Shown: piece after piece, positions 1 to 7,100 of the stretch
How the letters are laid out: each line of letters starts with the position of its first letter
Position numbering within the stretch: position 1 is the first letter of the stretch
Assembly: GCA_005801025.1 (NCBI GenBank)
Contig: SYDZ01000291.1
Location: 1-9,321 of the forward strand
Length of the DNA: 9,321 nt
Direction of reading: 5' to 3'
DNA from: Actinomycetota bacterium
GTDB taxonomy: Bacteria > Actinomycetota > Acidimicrobiia > Acidimicrobiales > Ilumatobacteraceae
Translations under genes and position numbers: made by a program
The notes under the pieces: model-generated
What the model saw: the letters and a program-made list of their open reading frames with translations, nothing else
Told to the model about the DNA's origin: nothing
Databases searched by the model: none

Positions 1-1143
1 CCGTGGGAACAGTACGCGTGGCTACGCAAAAACGCCCCCGTGTATTGGCACGATGAACCGACTGGCCCTGGCTTTTGGGCGATCACCAAATATGAAGATG
101 TCCGAACGATCAGTCGACTACCAAAAGTTTTTAGTTCATATGAAACCAGCGTGATGCTTCCCGACCCCGATCCCATGGGTCTATATGCGCAACGTCTAAT
201 GATGCTCAATATGGATCCACCCCAACACGACCGATTTAAATTGTTGGTATCACGTGGTTTTACCCCGAAGAATGCTCCCCTCTTACGGCCAAAGATTGAA
301 GAACTAGCACGCGACATCGTCGATGCGGTGCTCGCTAAAGGAGAATGCGATTTTGTCACCGAGATCGCTGGTCGTTTACCATCTGGCTTGATCGCCGAGC
401 TAATGGGCATGCCACGTGCAGACGGTGAGCGACTATACGACCTCACCGAAATCATGCACACCAACGATGACGCCGTTGCCCCGCCAGAAATCAAGATGAA
501 CGCTGTTGGGGAAATGCTGGGTTACGCACAATCGGTCGCAGATCTCAAACGCCAGAGCCCCGCGGACGATCTCGCTACGATTCTCGTCAATGCCGAAGTT
601 GATGGCGACCATCTCACCGACGAAGAATTTCAATGGTTCTTCTTACTTCTCGTCAACGCTGGTGGAGATACTACGCGCAACTTACTAGCGGCAGGTCTGC
701 AGTTGCTTTTGGATCATCCAGATCAACGGACCAAGTTGATCGGTGATCTTGATGGACTCCTTGGCTCAGCAGTCGAAGAAATGTTGCGCTACTGCAGTCC
801 CGTGAGCCATTTTAAGCGCACCGCTATGCAGGACACCGTCGTTGGCGGACAGTCAATAAAAGCTGGCGAACGGGTTGTCATGTTCTACGGCTCGGCTAAT
901 CGCGACGAAGACATCTTTGAGAATGCCGATACTTTTGATGTCGCCCGTCACCCGAATCCACATGTGGCTTTTGGTGCCGGCGGACCACACCTCTGCTTAG
1001 GTATGCATGTCGCGCGAGTTGAACTTACAGTGATGTTTCGCGAACTGTTAACCCGCATGCCCCACATTGAGGCGGATGGTCCTATCGAAAGGATGCACAG
1101 CAGTTTTATTGCTGGTGTCCACCGTATGCCGATTAAGTACTAG
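1..1143 (+). CDS. Cytochrome P450, 5'-truncated by the window edge
   Basis: A heme-thiolate monooxygenase of the soluble bacterial class, expected to hydroxylate a lipophilic substrate with electrons from ferredoxin. The frame is open from base 1 (PWEQYAWLRKNAP before the GTG at 40). That stretch resembles the conserved P450 N-terminal region, so the GTG at 40 is internal and the true start lies upstream. Counting from codon 1 of the window, the I-helix oxygen-binding motif AGGDTT is at about 220-225, the ExxR motif (EEML-R) at about 260-263, and the heme loop FGAGGPHLCLG at about 324-334 with its proximal cysteine at about 332. The visible 380 residues fit a family length near 400. NMDPPQHDRFKLLVSRGFTP and the C-terminal GVHRMPIKY recall the CYP124/125/142 group, which oxidises sterol side chains and methyl-branched lipids. 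Substrate assignment is inference. The gene is convergent with an acyl-CoA synthetase and shares a CTAG with its stop. Confidence 0.95.
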   Translation, partial: PWEQYAWLRKNAPVYWHDEPTGPGFWAITKYEDVRTISRLPKVFSSYETSVMLPDPDPMGLYAQRLMMLNMDPPQHDRFKLLVSRGFTPKNAPLLRPKIEELARDIVDAVLAKGECDFVTEIAGRLPSGLIAELMGMPRADGERLYDLTEIMHTNDDAVAPPEIKMNAVGEMLGYAQSVADLKRQSPADDLATILVNAEVDGDHLTDEEFQWFFLLLVNAGGDTTRNLLAAGLQLLLDHPDQRTKLIGDLDGLLGSAVEEMLRYCSPVSHFKRTAMQDTVVGGQSIKAGERVVMFYGSANRDEDIFENADTFDVARHPNPHVAFGAGGPHLCLGMHVARVELTVMFRELLTRMPHIEADGPIERMHSSFIAGVHRMPIKY

Positions 1144-2702
1144 GGTCCAACAACTTCTTTGAACTGCACGCGCAGGTCTTTTTTGAGGGCCTTACCCGAG
1201 GGGTTACGAGGAATGACCTCAATGAAGCGCACCGCTACTGGCTGCTTGAAACGTGCCAATTTGCTGGAGCAGTGCGTCAAAACAGCTTCTTCGGTGACCG
1301 AATCGTCCTTACGAACAATAATCGCCAAAGGCGATTCTCCCCACTTTTCAGATGGGATACCAATGACCGCCACATCGCCGACACCAGCAAGACCCATAAT
1401 AATATTTTCAATCTCGGCGGGATACACATTTTCTCCACCGGAGATCACCATGTCCTTGATACGGTCCTGAATGAAAATGAATCCATCCTCATCGCGGATC
1501 GCACCGTCACCGCTGTACAACCAGCCATCCTTCAACGCGTCAGCCGTTGCATCTGGTCGATTCCAGTAGCCAAGCATCATGTGTCCACCACTGATTAAAA
1601 CTTCTCCAGCTTCTCCTGCATCACATTGCGTCCCATCAGGACGCACTACCTTGACTTCTGACAAAAAGAAAGCCTTACCCGTTGATCCTGCTTTGCTGAT
1701 TGCGTCCTCTTTTGAGGTCAGACAAGCAGGCCCACAAGTTTCTGTCAGTCCGTACACCTGATTGATCTCAATGCCGATTTCTGCGTAAGACATAATCAGC
1801 GAGACGGGAACCGGAGCCGCGCCAGCCATCAACCAGCGGACATGTTCGTGCTTGTATTTGCTCGGGTCATACACCTGGCGCATGAAGTTCAACATCGCAG
1901 GCACAAAAAGTCCATTATTGATGCGCTCTGAATCAATAATTTCCCACACCTTCACTGGGTCAAAGGCACGCATCAACACATGGGTTGTACCAACAAAGAT
2001 ATTCCCAAGGGCTGGAGTCAGAGCGCCCACATGGAACATCGGCATCGGATTGATGTAACGATCTCCCTTGGCCAAATCACTGGTAGTACACATTGTTGAT
2101 AGCGCCCAATATTGAGTGTTATGTGAGTGCATCACGCCCTTTGGCAAACCAGTGGTGCCCGATGTGTACATGATGTACAACAGGTCATCACCCGATGCCG
2201 TGACCGCTGGTTCGGTTGCAGGCATCGTCGCCGACTCAACAATGAAGTCACGAGCAAAGGTGGGCTTCGTTGAGGTGTCTCCGACATACAACCATGACTT
2301 AATGTCGGTGCGATTGCCTCGCGACTGCAATTCGGAGACGTTGGCCACAAACTCAGAACCGAAAACCAGAACGGTCGTTCCCGAATCCTTGAGGATGAAT
2401 TCTAATTCGTCAGCAACTAATCGCCAGTTCAAAGGCACGATGACTGCACCAAGTTTGGCGGTGGCAAAGAAAGCAGTCATGAACTCGGAGGAGTTCATCA
2501 ACAAAAGAGCGACTCGATCGCCCTTCTTGACTCCAGCATCAACGAGCAGTGATGCAACCTTGTTAGTTTCGGCGTTCAGTTCGGCGTAACTAAAACGTCG
2601 TCCAGCTGCGACATCGTAAAGAGCCTCGATGTTGGCATTGATGTTGGCTCGACGCGTCAGGAGATTTCCAATATTTACAGTCACAAGAGAAAATATAGAC
2701 AC
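1140..2702 (-). CDS. Acyl-CoA synthetase / AMP-dependent ligase (FadD-like)
   Basis: An ANL-superfamily ligase that adenylates a carboxylic acid with ATP and transfers it to CoA. The full set of motifs is visible: the P-loop YTSGTTGLPKG at 179-189, the A5 motif YGLTET at 317-322, YSGDG with its ATP-ribose aspartate at 399, the hinge region DRIKDMVISGGENVYPAEIE at 413-432, and the catalytic lysine 504 in PSGKALK. The 520 residues are normal for medium/long-chain fatty-acid or steroid-acid ligases. Substrate cannot be read from the sequence. The chosen start is GTG at 2700-2702. A second GTG at 2682-2684 (giving VTVNIGNLLTRRA) fits family N-termini equally well, and neither has a clear Shine-Dalgarno. 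The gene is convergent with the P450, and CoA activation of a P450-derived acid would be a sensible pairing, though they are not co-transcribed. Confidence 0.95.
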   Translation of the reverse strand: MSIFSLVTVNIGNLLTRRANINANIEALYDVAAGRRFSYAELNAETNKVASLLVDAGVKKGDRVALLLMNSSEFMTAFFATAKLGAVIVPLNWRLVADELEFILKDSGTTVLVFGSEFVANVSELQSRGNRTDIKSWLYVGDTSTKPTFARDFIVESATMPATEPAVTASGDDLLYIMYTSGTTGLPKGVMHSHNTQYWALSTMCTTSDLAKGDRYINPMPMFHVGALTPALGNIFVGTTHVLMRAFDPVKVWEIIDSERINNGLFVPAMLNFMRQVYDPSKYKHEHVRWLMAGAAPVPVSLIMSYAEIGIEINQVYGLTETCGPACLTSKEDAISKAGSTGKAFFLSEVKVVRPDGTQCDAGEAGEVLISGGHMMLGYWNRPDATADALKDGWLYSGDGAIRDEDGFIFIQDRIKDMVISGGENVYPAEIENIIMGLAGVGDVAVIGIPSEKWGESPLAIIVRKDDSVTEEAVLTHCSSKLARFKQPVAVRFIEVIPRNPSGKALKKDLRVQFKEVVGP

Positions 2703-2714
2703 GAAACGCCGGAG

Positions 2715-2721
2715 TATGCTA
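2715..2721. promoter_or_regulatory. Overlapping divergent -10-like hexamers
   Basis: On the plus strand TATGCT (2715-2720) is followed by six bases and an ATG at 2727. This is the TANNNT-N6-ATG spacing of a leaderless actinobacterial mRNA. On the minus strand TAGCAT (2721-2716) overlaps it and would start transcription just upstream of the acyl-CoA synthetase. No good -35 is seen for either direction. The hexamers are visible; their use as promoters is inference. Confidence 0.4.
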
Positions 2722-2726
2722 ACTCA

Positions 2727-2899
2727 ATGGCTACATCGGTGAATAACGGACTGGATCTCTCATTTTTTGACACGGGTGGGGACGAATCGCCTGTGATGGG
2801 TGGGACTTTGGTAGCACCGTGACACCTGGGCCCTTTGCCTACTGGAATTCGGTGAAAGACGCGATCAATACCCTTCTCACGGAACTCGGCGCACGATGA
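2727..2899 (+). pseudogene. Small frameshifted coding remnant, possibly the N-terminus of an alpha/beta hydrolase
   Basis: An ATG at 2727, ideally placed behind a -10-like hexamer, opens 31 codons (including NNGLDLSFFDTGGDESPV) ending at TGA 2820-2822. In a different frame, open from 2771 with a possible GTG at 2819, the peptide TPGPFAYWNSVKDAINTLLT then ELGAR ends at TGA 2897-2899. That stop overlaps the ATG of the next gene as ATGA. Joined across a frameshift near 2800-2825, the pieces read like the first 55 or so residues of an alpha/beta hydrolase: a beta-strand with DTGG, a strand and loop where HG usually sits, then a helix with YW and an ELGAR segment that in such proteins precedes 'VIAPD'. 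The canonical HG is not present. The likeness is from memory and is weak. Alternatives are two tiny leader peptides coupled to the downstream gene, or non-coding sequence. Confidence 0.28.
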
Positions 2900-3297
2900 A
2901 AGATCTCGTTCTCACAGCAGTTCAAAGTCATGTTGCGCTTTGGAATGCTATGGATCGTGAATCCTGGATTGCATTGTTTTCACCTGCAATGGTTTTTGAA
3001 GATCCCGTTGGCACCCCTGAAAAGGTTGGCCTTGATGCCGTGAACAAGACTTGGGATCGGTCTTTCAAACCAGGTCGGCGTTGGACACTTCATCCTGAGC
3101 AAATCGTTGATGCTGGCGATGAAGCGGCAGTGGTGATGCGCAATGAAGGTGACCTCGACGGAAGACAGGTTGTCGTGCGCAGCATTGAGATCTTTTCTGT
3201 CAATGCAGACGGACAAATAATACGTATCCGCTCATTCTTTGATCAGCCCACTGACTTTGCGCTATCACAATACTTCACGCCAGAGCGAGCCGACTAA
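2896..3297 (+). CDS. NTF2-like / SnoaL-like protein, ketosteroid-isomerase type
   Basis: A 133-residue single-domain cone fold of the NTF2/SnoaL superfamily, a soluble family that includes steroid delta-isomerases, polyketide cyclases and epoxide hydrolases. The segment FEDPVGT (34-40) matches the KSI segment VEDPVGS, so Asp36 would correspond to the catalytic base (Asp38 in Comamonas KSI). By hand alignment, KSI Asp99 falls on Glu98 in RSIEIF, and KSI Tyr14 falls on His12 in QSHVALWNAMD. The oxyanion hole would therefore be altered, suggesting a related but different reaction. The start ATG overlaps the preceding tiny frame's stop (ATGA). Only a weak GGAA at 2881-2884 could act as a ribosome site. 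The gene is convergent with the TIM-barrel gene and overlaps it by four bases at the stops. A role in sterol or lipid breakdown beside the P450 and ligase is plausible but inferred. Confidence 0.85.
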   Translation: MKDLVLTAVQSHVALWNAMDRESWIALFSPAMVFEDPVGTPEKVGLDAVNKTWDRSFKPGRRWTLHPEQIVDAGDEAAVVMRNEGDLDGRQVVVRSIEIFSVNADGQIIRIRSFFDQPTDFALSQYFTPERAD

Positions 3298-4070
3298 AGG
3301 TGACCACAACTTTGTTGTGCATACTTCAATAAATATTTTGCTCGTGCTACTGGGTCGGCGATGTCTCGTAAGAACTTTGAACGAACCTCAAAAGACAGGG
3401 GCACCGCTGGAACAGCCTTGAGTAACTCGACGATCGGCAACGAGCCTTCACCAGGACACAATCGCCCGTTCAACGCTTCATCAAGCAAGCCAGCAAAATC
3501 AATCGGACGTTGTGCAGGCGCATCGCAAATTTGTAGATATGGGAAAAGGTCGATCGGCATTGCTTTCACGTCGTCTATTGATGACCCAGACCTAGATAGG
3601 TGCAAATTGTCAATGAGCACTCCGCCATTTGACGCACCAGAAGTGTCAACTATCCCTGCCGCCATTGACAAGGTGTTTAGTGGGAAAATCGGCAAGAACT
3701 CGCAGACAACTTTGATTCCGTGTGGTTCGGCAAGTTCGCAGACCTGTTGATAGCGCTCAGTCGTTCGTACTTGATCTTTCAGGCGGCTTGTAAACAAAAT
3801 ATGTTGGGCGTCAATGATGACGGCTGCTTCAATGAGTTGTTCAGCAAAATCACTTCCATCAACTGACGGGATAATCGGCTCGATATCTAACGCAACGATC
3901 CCTGTGTCATCAAGTCGTTGACGAACTTCTCGGGAGGTTGTATCACCCCAAACCTCTCCATCAAACCAAATACCGACTGCCGGCCAGCCAGCTTCGTGAG
4001 CGACTGTCACCATGTCTGCGGGCGCAATGTCCGGTTGCACTCCGGCGGCCAGCGAAAGTAATCGTCCCAT
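3294..4070 (-). CDS. Sugar phosphate isomerase/epimerase-like TIM-barrel protein
   Basis: A 258-residue protein of the xylose-isomerase-like / AP-endonuclease-2 TIM-barrel superfamily, whose cytoplasmic members isomerise or epimerise sugars, inositols or keto-acids with a divalent metal. Likely metal and catalytic residues sit at strand ends: Glu124 in VVCEFLP, Asp154 and His157 in VLIDNLHLSRSG, Asp183 in LQICDAP, and Glu228 in LSFEVRS. CPGEGSLPI (205-213) is the family's characteristic G-E-G loop. The C-terminal RAKYLLKYAQ is the usual last helix. The ATG is read from the TGATG where the transporter's stop overlaps this start by one base, and there is no separate Shine-Dalgarno, so translational coupling is likely. 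It is the last gene of the hydrolase-transporter operon, which suggests it processes whatever the transporter moves. The exact substrate cannot be assigned. Confidence 0.85.
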   Translation of the reverse strand: MGRLLSLAAGVQPDIAPADMVTVAHEAGWPAVGIWFDGEVWGDTTSREVRQRLDDTGIVALDIEPIIPSVDGSDFAEQLIEAAVIIDAQHILFTSRLKDQVRTTERYQQVCELAEPHGIKVVCEFLPIFPLNTLSMAAGIVDTSGASNGGVLIDNLHLSRSGSSIDDVKAMPIDLFPYLQICDAPAQRPIDFAGLLDEALNGRLCPGEGSLPIVELLKAVPAVPLSFEVRSKFLRDIADPVARAKYLLKYAQQSCGHL

Positions 4071-5392
4071 CAGTGCACCGGGACAGTACCTGGCAGCTCC
4101 GGCGGATCACCAACATATTTCGGCCTAAATGCCAGCAAGAAAAGCAAACCACCCGCAGCAATACAACTTCCCGAGACAACAAGTGGCGTCGCCGAGGTAA
4201 TGGTGGTGGCAATATAGCCCACCAAGATGGAGGCCGGAACCTGAGCCAAACTTTGAACACTGCTGTATATGCCCATCGCTTCTCCTTGACGCCCCATTTC
4301 TGCTGAACGGCTCACCAAACTACCCATGTTGGCCATTGATAAACCATTGAAAAATGTGAAGAACGGGATTGTCAAATAGATGTATAGCGATGTATCGGTC
4401 GGACTAAAGAAGTAAATAAACATCACAATTCCTGTACCGAAAAGACTGAAGCGCAACACTTTCCAATCTGCGAGTCTTTTCGCCACCCAACCCACTAAAA
4501 CAGCTTGGGACAACGCAATAAAAAGTCCGATGATGGCAAAATAGTCCCCAGTTTTGCCGGCATTGAAACCAAAGTTATTGCGTAGATACACCCCAAAAAA
4601 TGTCGTGAAGAAGGTGAAGCCTGCATTGAACAAAAAGGCTGATCCCAAAACAACTCGTAAACGATCTGATCTGAACCCGTCAACAACGTTGCTCACAGCC
4701 CGACCAAATTGTAAGCGACTATTATGCATTTTGACCTTAAGAGTCTCTGGGAAAATTGTCAAAATCAAAGCACAGTTAAACAATGACAAAATCGCAGCAA
4801 ACCAAAATGGCGTTGTCGCACTAAACCAATCCGGAGTGTGGAACAAACCGTAGAAGCTTTTACCCGGTCCGCTGAGGCGACCACCAATATACGGCCCGAG
4901 GATAAATCCGAGGCCAAAAGCAGCCCCAATAAGACCAAAATTCTTGGCGCGATTTTCATTCGTACTGACATCGCCAATCGCCGCTTGTGCAACAGCTTGG
5001 TTGCCACCAGTGATGCCGTCTAAGGCACGTCCGATAAAAAGAAGAGGAATGCTCGCTGTGCTGATGCCAATTGCAAAAATCACATATCCAACTGCTGTAC
5101 CAAAGATTGAAATGGCCAAAACTGGTCGCCGCCCGTATCGATCCGACATCTGTCCTAAAATTGGTGCTGCAATAAAAATAAAAAAAGGGAAAATTCCCTG
5201 CAACCAACCCAACATGATCAGTCCTTGTGTAAACGACCATCCTTCAGGGGTAACACGAAATGGCGAGCCATCACTAATCAGCAACGGGTACACCGGAATC
5301 AGAATCCCAAAGCCCAACATGTCAATAAACACCGTAGTGAAAATCGCCAGCAATGGATTTCGACGAGCTTTTGCTTCAGTGGGTGATGTCAC
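4070..5392 (-). CDS. MFS transporter, DHA1/TetA-like, 12 membrane segments
   Basis: A major facilitator superfamily integral membrane carrier of 440 residues, probably proton-coupled. Signature motifs are in order: motif A GQMSDRYGRRPV (80-91) between membrane segments 2 and 3, the Arg122 motif-B region RALDGITGG (122-130), and the motif-C-like GLGFILGPYIGG (160-171) in segment 5, which is typical of drug:H+ antiporters. A hydrophilic central loop (about 216-245) divides two six-helix halves. The start is GTG at 5390-5392: an in-frame TAG at 5402-5404 bars extension, and the next Met (25) lies inside the first membrane helix. It follows the lipoprotein gene by 27 bases and overlaps the TIM-barrel gene by one base (TGATG), so all three are probably one transcript. 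Motif C favours efflux, but neighbouring a hydrolase and an isomerase makes uptake or product exchange also possible. Direction and substrate are unresolved. Confidence 0.92.
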   Translation of the reverse strand: MTSPTEAKARRNPLLAIFTTVFIDMLGFGILIPVYPLLISDGSPFRVTPEGWSFTQGLIMLGWLQGIFPFFIFIAAPILGQMSDRYGRRPVLAISIFGTAVGYVIFAIGISTASIPLLFIGRALDGITGGNQAVAQAAIGDVSTNENRAKNFGLIGAAFGLGFILGPYIGGRLSGPGKSFYGLFHTPDWFSATTPFWFAAILSLFNCALILTIFPETLKVKMHNSRLQFGRAVSNVVDGFRSDRLRVVLGSAFLFNAGFTFFTTFFGVYLRNNFGFNAGKTGDYFAIIGLFIALSQAVLVGWVAKRLADWKVLRFSLFGTGIVMFIYFFSPTDTSLYIYLTIPFFTFFNGLSMANMGSLVSRSAEMGRQGEAMGIYSSVQSLAQVPASILVGYIATTITSATPLVVSGSCIAAGGLLFLLAFRPKYVGDPPELPGTVPVH

Positions 5393-5419
5393 CCACGCAA
5401 ACTAGCAGGCGACCATCGC

Positions 5420-7084
5420 TTACTTGATGACGAAGTTCTCTGCTGCAGCTTTAATGTTCTCAGCATCAACTGCCAAGATGGCTCCAGTTGCAACGGCAGC
5501 ATCGCTTGCTGCATTCCACTTGGTGACGAAGTCTTGCGTCGTTGGGTACAGCGCCTTTAACTCGTCGGGCGTCAACCCAAGAGTTGTTCCGAATAGACCA
5601 CAAAAACCACCACTTTCTTGACCTGAGCCAGACAGTTTGGCCAAAGGAACATCAACAAATGGGGTACGAATACCGCCTAGGACATTTCCATTTGCGTCCA
5701 TGAGGAAAGCGGAAAGGTCAGCATTGGCCTCCAACTTGGGCATTGAAGTAGGGGGTTCTCCAGAACGCACCCAGCGATCAAGACTATGCAAAGCCGAACG
5801 CAGAATGTAGGTATGCGGACCGGCATTGAGCGGGAGGCCACACGTGATGATGCCGTAGTAGATCGATGAGGGAGGATTCAATTGAGCCTCAAAGAGGACT
5901 ATGTCGCCATCACCAGTAGCAGTGTCGGCGTCACCGATTCCCAAAGTGTACGCATCAGAGTGAGCTGTTCCCGCGGACTCCCAGATTCGTAAAACATCTG
6001 TGTCGTCTTGAGTCGCCGGGCGATAGCGCAGAACATCAGTTTCGGCCTCAGCAATGAGGACTGGTCGAGTGAGGTCAGCACGAATTTGTGCGCTGTTGGG
6101 TCCAGCCACCGTCTCTGTCGTAGCGGGATCCAGACAATCCCGAGGATTTTCCAAGAGAACAGCATGTGGGCAAAAGAGCGTTGATGCACTTTGTCCGCGA
6201 CTAATCAACAAGTAACCGTTGTACACATCGTCAGCCAAACCAAAAGCATTGGCATAAGTCGTCAAGCGACTCGCACTCTGGGACTGCCCAGTTGCCAACA
6301 AAATCTCAGGTGTCAAGCCTCCCAAAATAGTTTCCGATTGGCGCCAAACAGCCGCCCCAGCCTGACTAAAAATGTCGTAACTGTAGTTATCCCCCGGATG
6401 ATTGAGTACACCATAGCGATCCGGATCAGCATTCTTTAAGACTAAGAACGGGGCCGTCGATCCTGCTCCACCCTCGACACCCACGCGCTGAGCGGAGACG
6501 CCGACCCAAGCACCGCCCTCTCTGACAATCTCGGGCCACAGTGCGCTCCACGCCGGGGTTGAATCAATTCCCGCAGTCACGTTGAACCACTCGGTGATCA
6601 CCGTACCGTTGAATTTTGCAGGATCGCTTGGTCGACGGACGACTATTCGTGTTTTGTATTCGGCAGTGTCATTTTTTGTGACATTCCAGACACCATCAGC
6701 GGACAATGGATCGGTCGAACCGTAAGAGTTAGCGGTTCCCGAAATAAAGAACTCTTCTTCGATGAAATCAAATCTTTCTGCTTCAAAGAGCCCACCCGCC
6801 AAAACAACAGGGCCCCTCGGAGCTTCAGATAAGAAGTCAGGCAGTGGCACACGATTACTCACGGTAATCGGCCCCTCAATCGTGACTTCACCAACAGTGC
6901 CTGTCGTCGGTGTCACCGCAGTGAAACCAGGTTCCACAGGCGCACCAGTTGATGGAGCCTCGGTCGACACTGCAGAATCACTCGGTCCAGTTGAAGTATC
7001 AGTGGACGACTCATCTCCAGAACAACTCACGATGACCAGCCACAGTCCTACCATCGCTGACTTCAATTTCAAAGATTTCTTCAT
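5420..7084 (-). CDS. Secreted lipoprotein alpha/beta hydrolase (Abhydrolase_10-like)
   Basis: A 554-residue exported esterase-like protein. The N-terminus is a lipoprotein signal: a basic MKKSLKLKS, a hydrophobic core, then lipobox VIVSC with the lipid-bearing Cys21. A Ser/Thr/Pro-rich tether (about 22-62) follows, as in surface-anchored actinobacterial lipoproteins. The catalytic domain (about 65-554) resembles the large alpha/beta hydrolase family with the nucleophile in ATGQSQSASR: Ser268 within G-x-S-x-S rather than G-x-S-x-G. Candidate acids are Glu346, Glu348 and Asp350 (AEAETD). Candidate histidines are His375 (AGTAHSD) and His424 (AGPHTY). Cys305/317 and Cys415/495 could form disulfides outside the cell. 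A strong Shine-Dalgarno sits six bases before the ATG. It is the first gene of the three-gene operon, and a tandem repeat lies just upstream. The substrate, perhaps a lipid, phenolic or sugar ester, is unknown. Confidence 0.85.
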   Translation of the reverse strand: MKKSLKLKSAMVGLWLVIVSCSGDESSTDTSTGPSDSAVSTEAPSTGAPVEPGFTAVTPTTGTVGEVTIEGPITVSNRVPLPDFLSEAPRGPVVLAGGLFEAERFDFIEEEFFISGTANSYGSTDPLSADGVWNVTKNDTAEYKTRIVVRRPSDPAKFNGTVITEWFNVTAGIDSTPAWSALWPEIVREGGAWVGVSAQRVGVEGGAGSTAPFLVLKNADPDRYGVLNHPGDNYSYDIFSQAGAAVWRQSETILGGLTPEILLATGQSQSASRLTTYANAFGLADDVYNGYLLISRGQSASTLFCPHAVLLENPRDCLDPATTETVAGPNSAQIRADLTRPVLIAEAETDVLRYRPATQDDTDVLRIWESAGTAHSDAYTLGIGDADTATGDGDIVLFEAQLNPPSSIYYGIITCGLPLNAGPHTYILRSALHSLDRWVRSGEPPTSMPKLEANADLSAFLMDANGNVLGGIRTPFVDVPLAKLSGSGQESGGFCGLFGTTLGLTPDELKALYPTTQDFVTKWNAASDAAVATGAILAVDAENIKAAAENFVIK

Positions 7085-7090
7085 CAGATT

Positions 7091-7095
7091 CCTCC
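7091..7095 (-). promoter_or_regulatory. Shine-Dalgarno of the lipoprotein hydrolase gene
   Basis: On the minus strand GGAGG lies six bases before the ATG at 7084-7082, inside the purine-rich run AGGTGGGAGGAATCTG. It fixes the start of the signal-peptide-bearing form and contrasts with the weak or absent ribosome sites of the other minus-strand genes. Confidence 0.85.
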
Positions 7096-7100
7096 CACCT

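Noticed and set aside
40..42. GTG at 40 as the P450 start
   Set aside because: The frame is open to base 1 and the preceding residues (PWEQYAWLRKNAP) match the P450 N-terminal region, so the start is outside the window.
2116..2589. 157-codon plus-strand frame opposite the acyl-CoA synthetase
   Set aside because: It is antisense to a gene with every ANL motif intact; the protein has no recognisable domain and no ribosome site.
2762..2768. T-run after position 2760 as an intrinsic terminator
   Set aside because: No GC-rich hairpin precedes the T-run on either strand, and it lies inside a possible coding remnant.
3361..3750. 129-codon plus-strand frame opposite the TIM-barrel gene
   Set aside because: It mirrors a gene with conserved metal-site residues and has no recognisable domain.
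4944..5405. 153-codon plus-strand frame opposite the MFS transporter
   Set aside because: Shadow frame; its Ile/Lys/Pro-rich composition is the expected mirror of membrane-helix codons.
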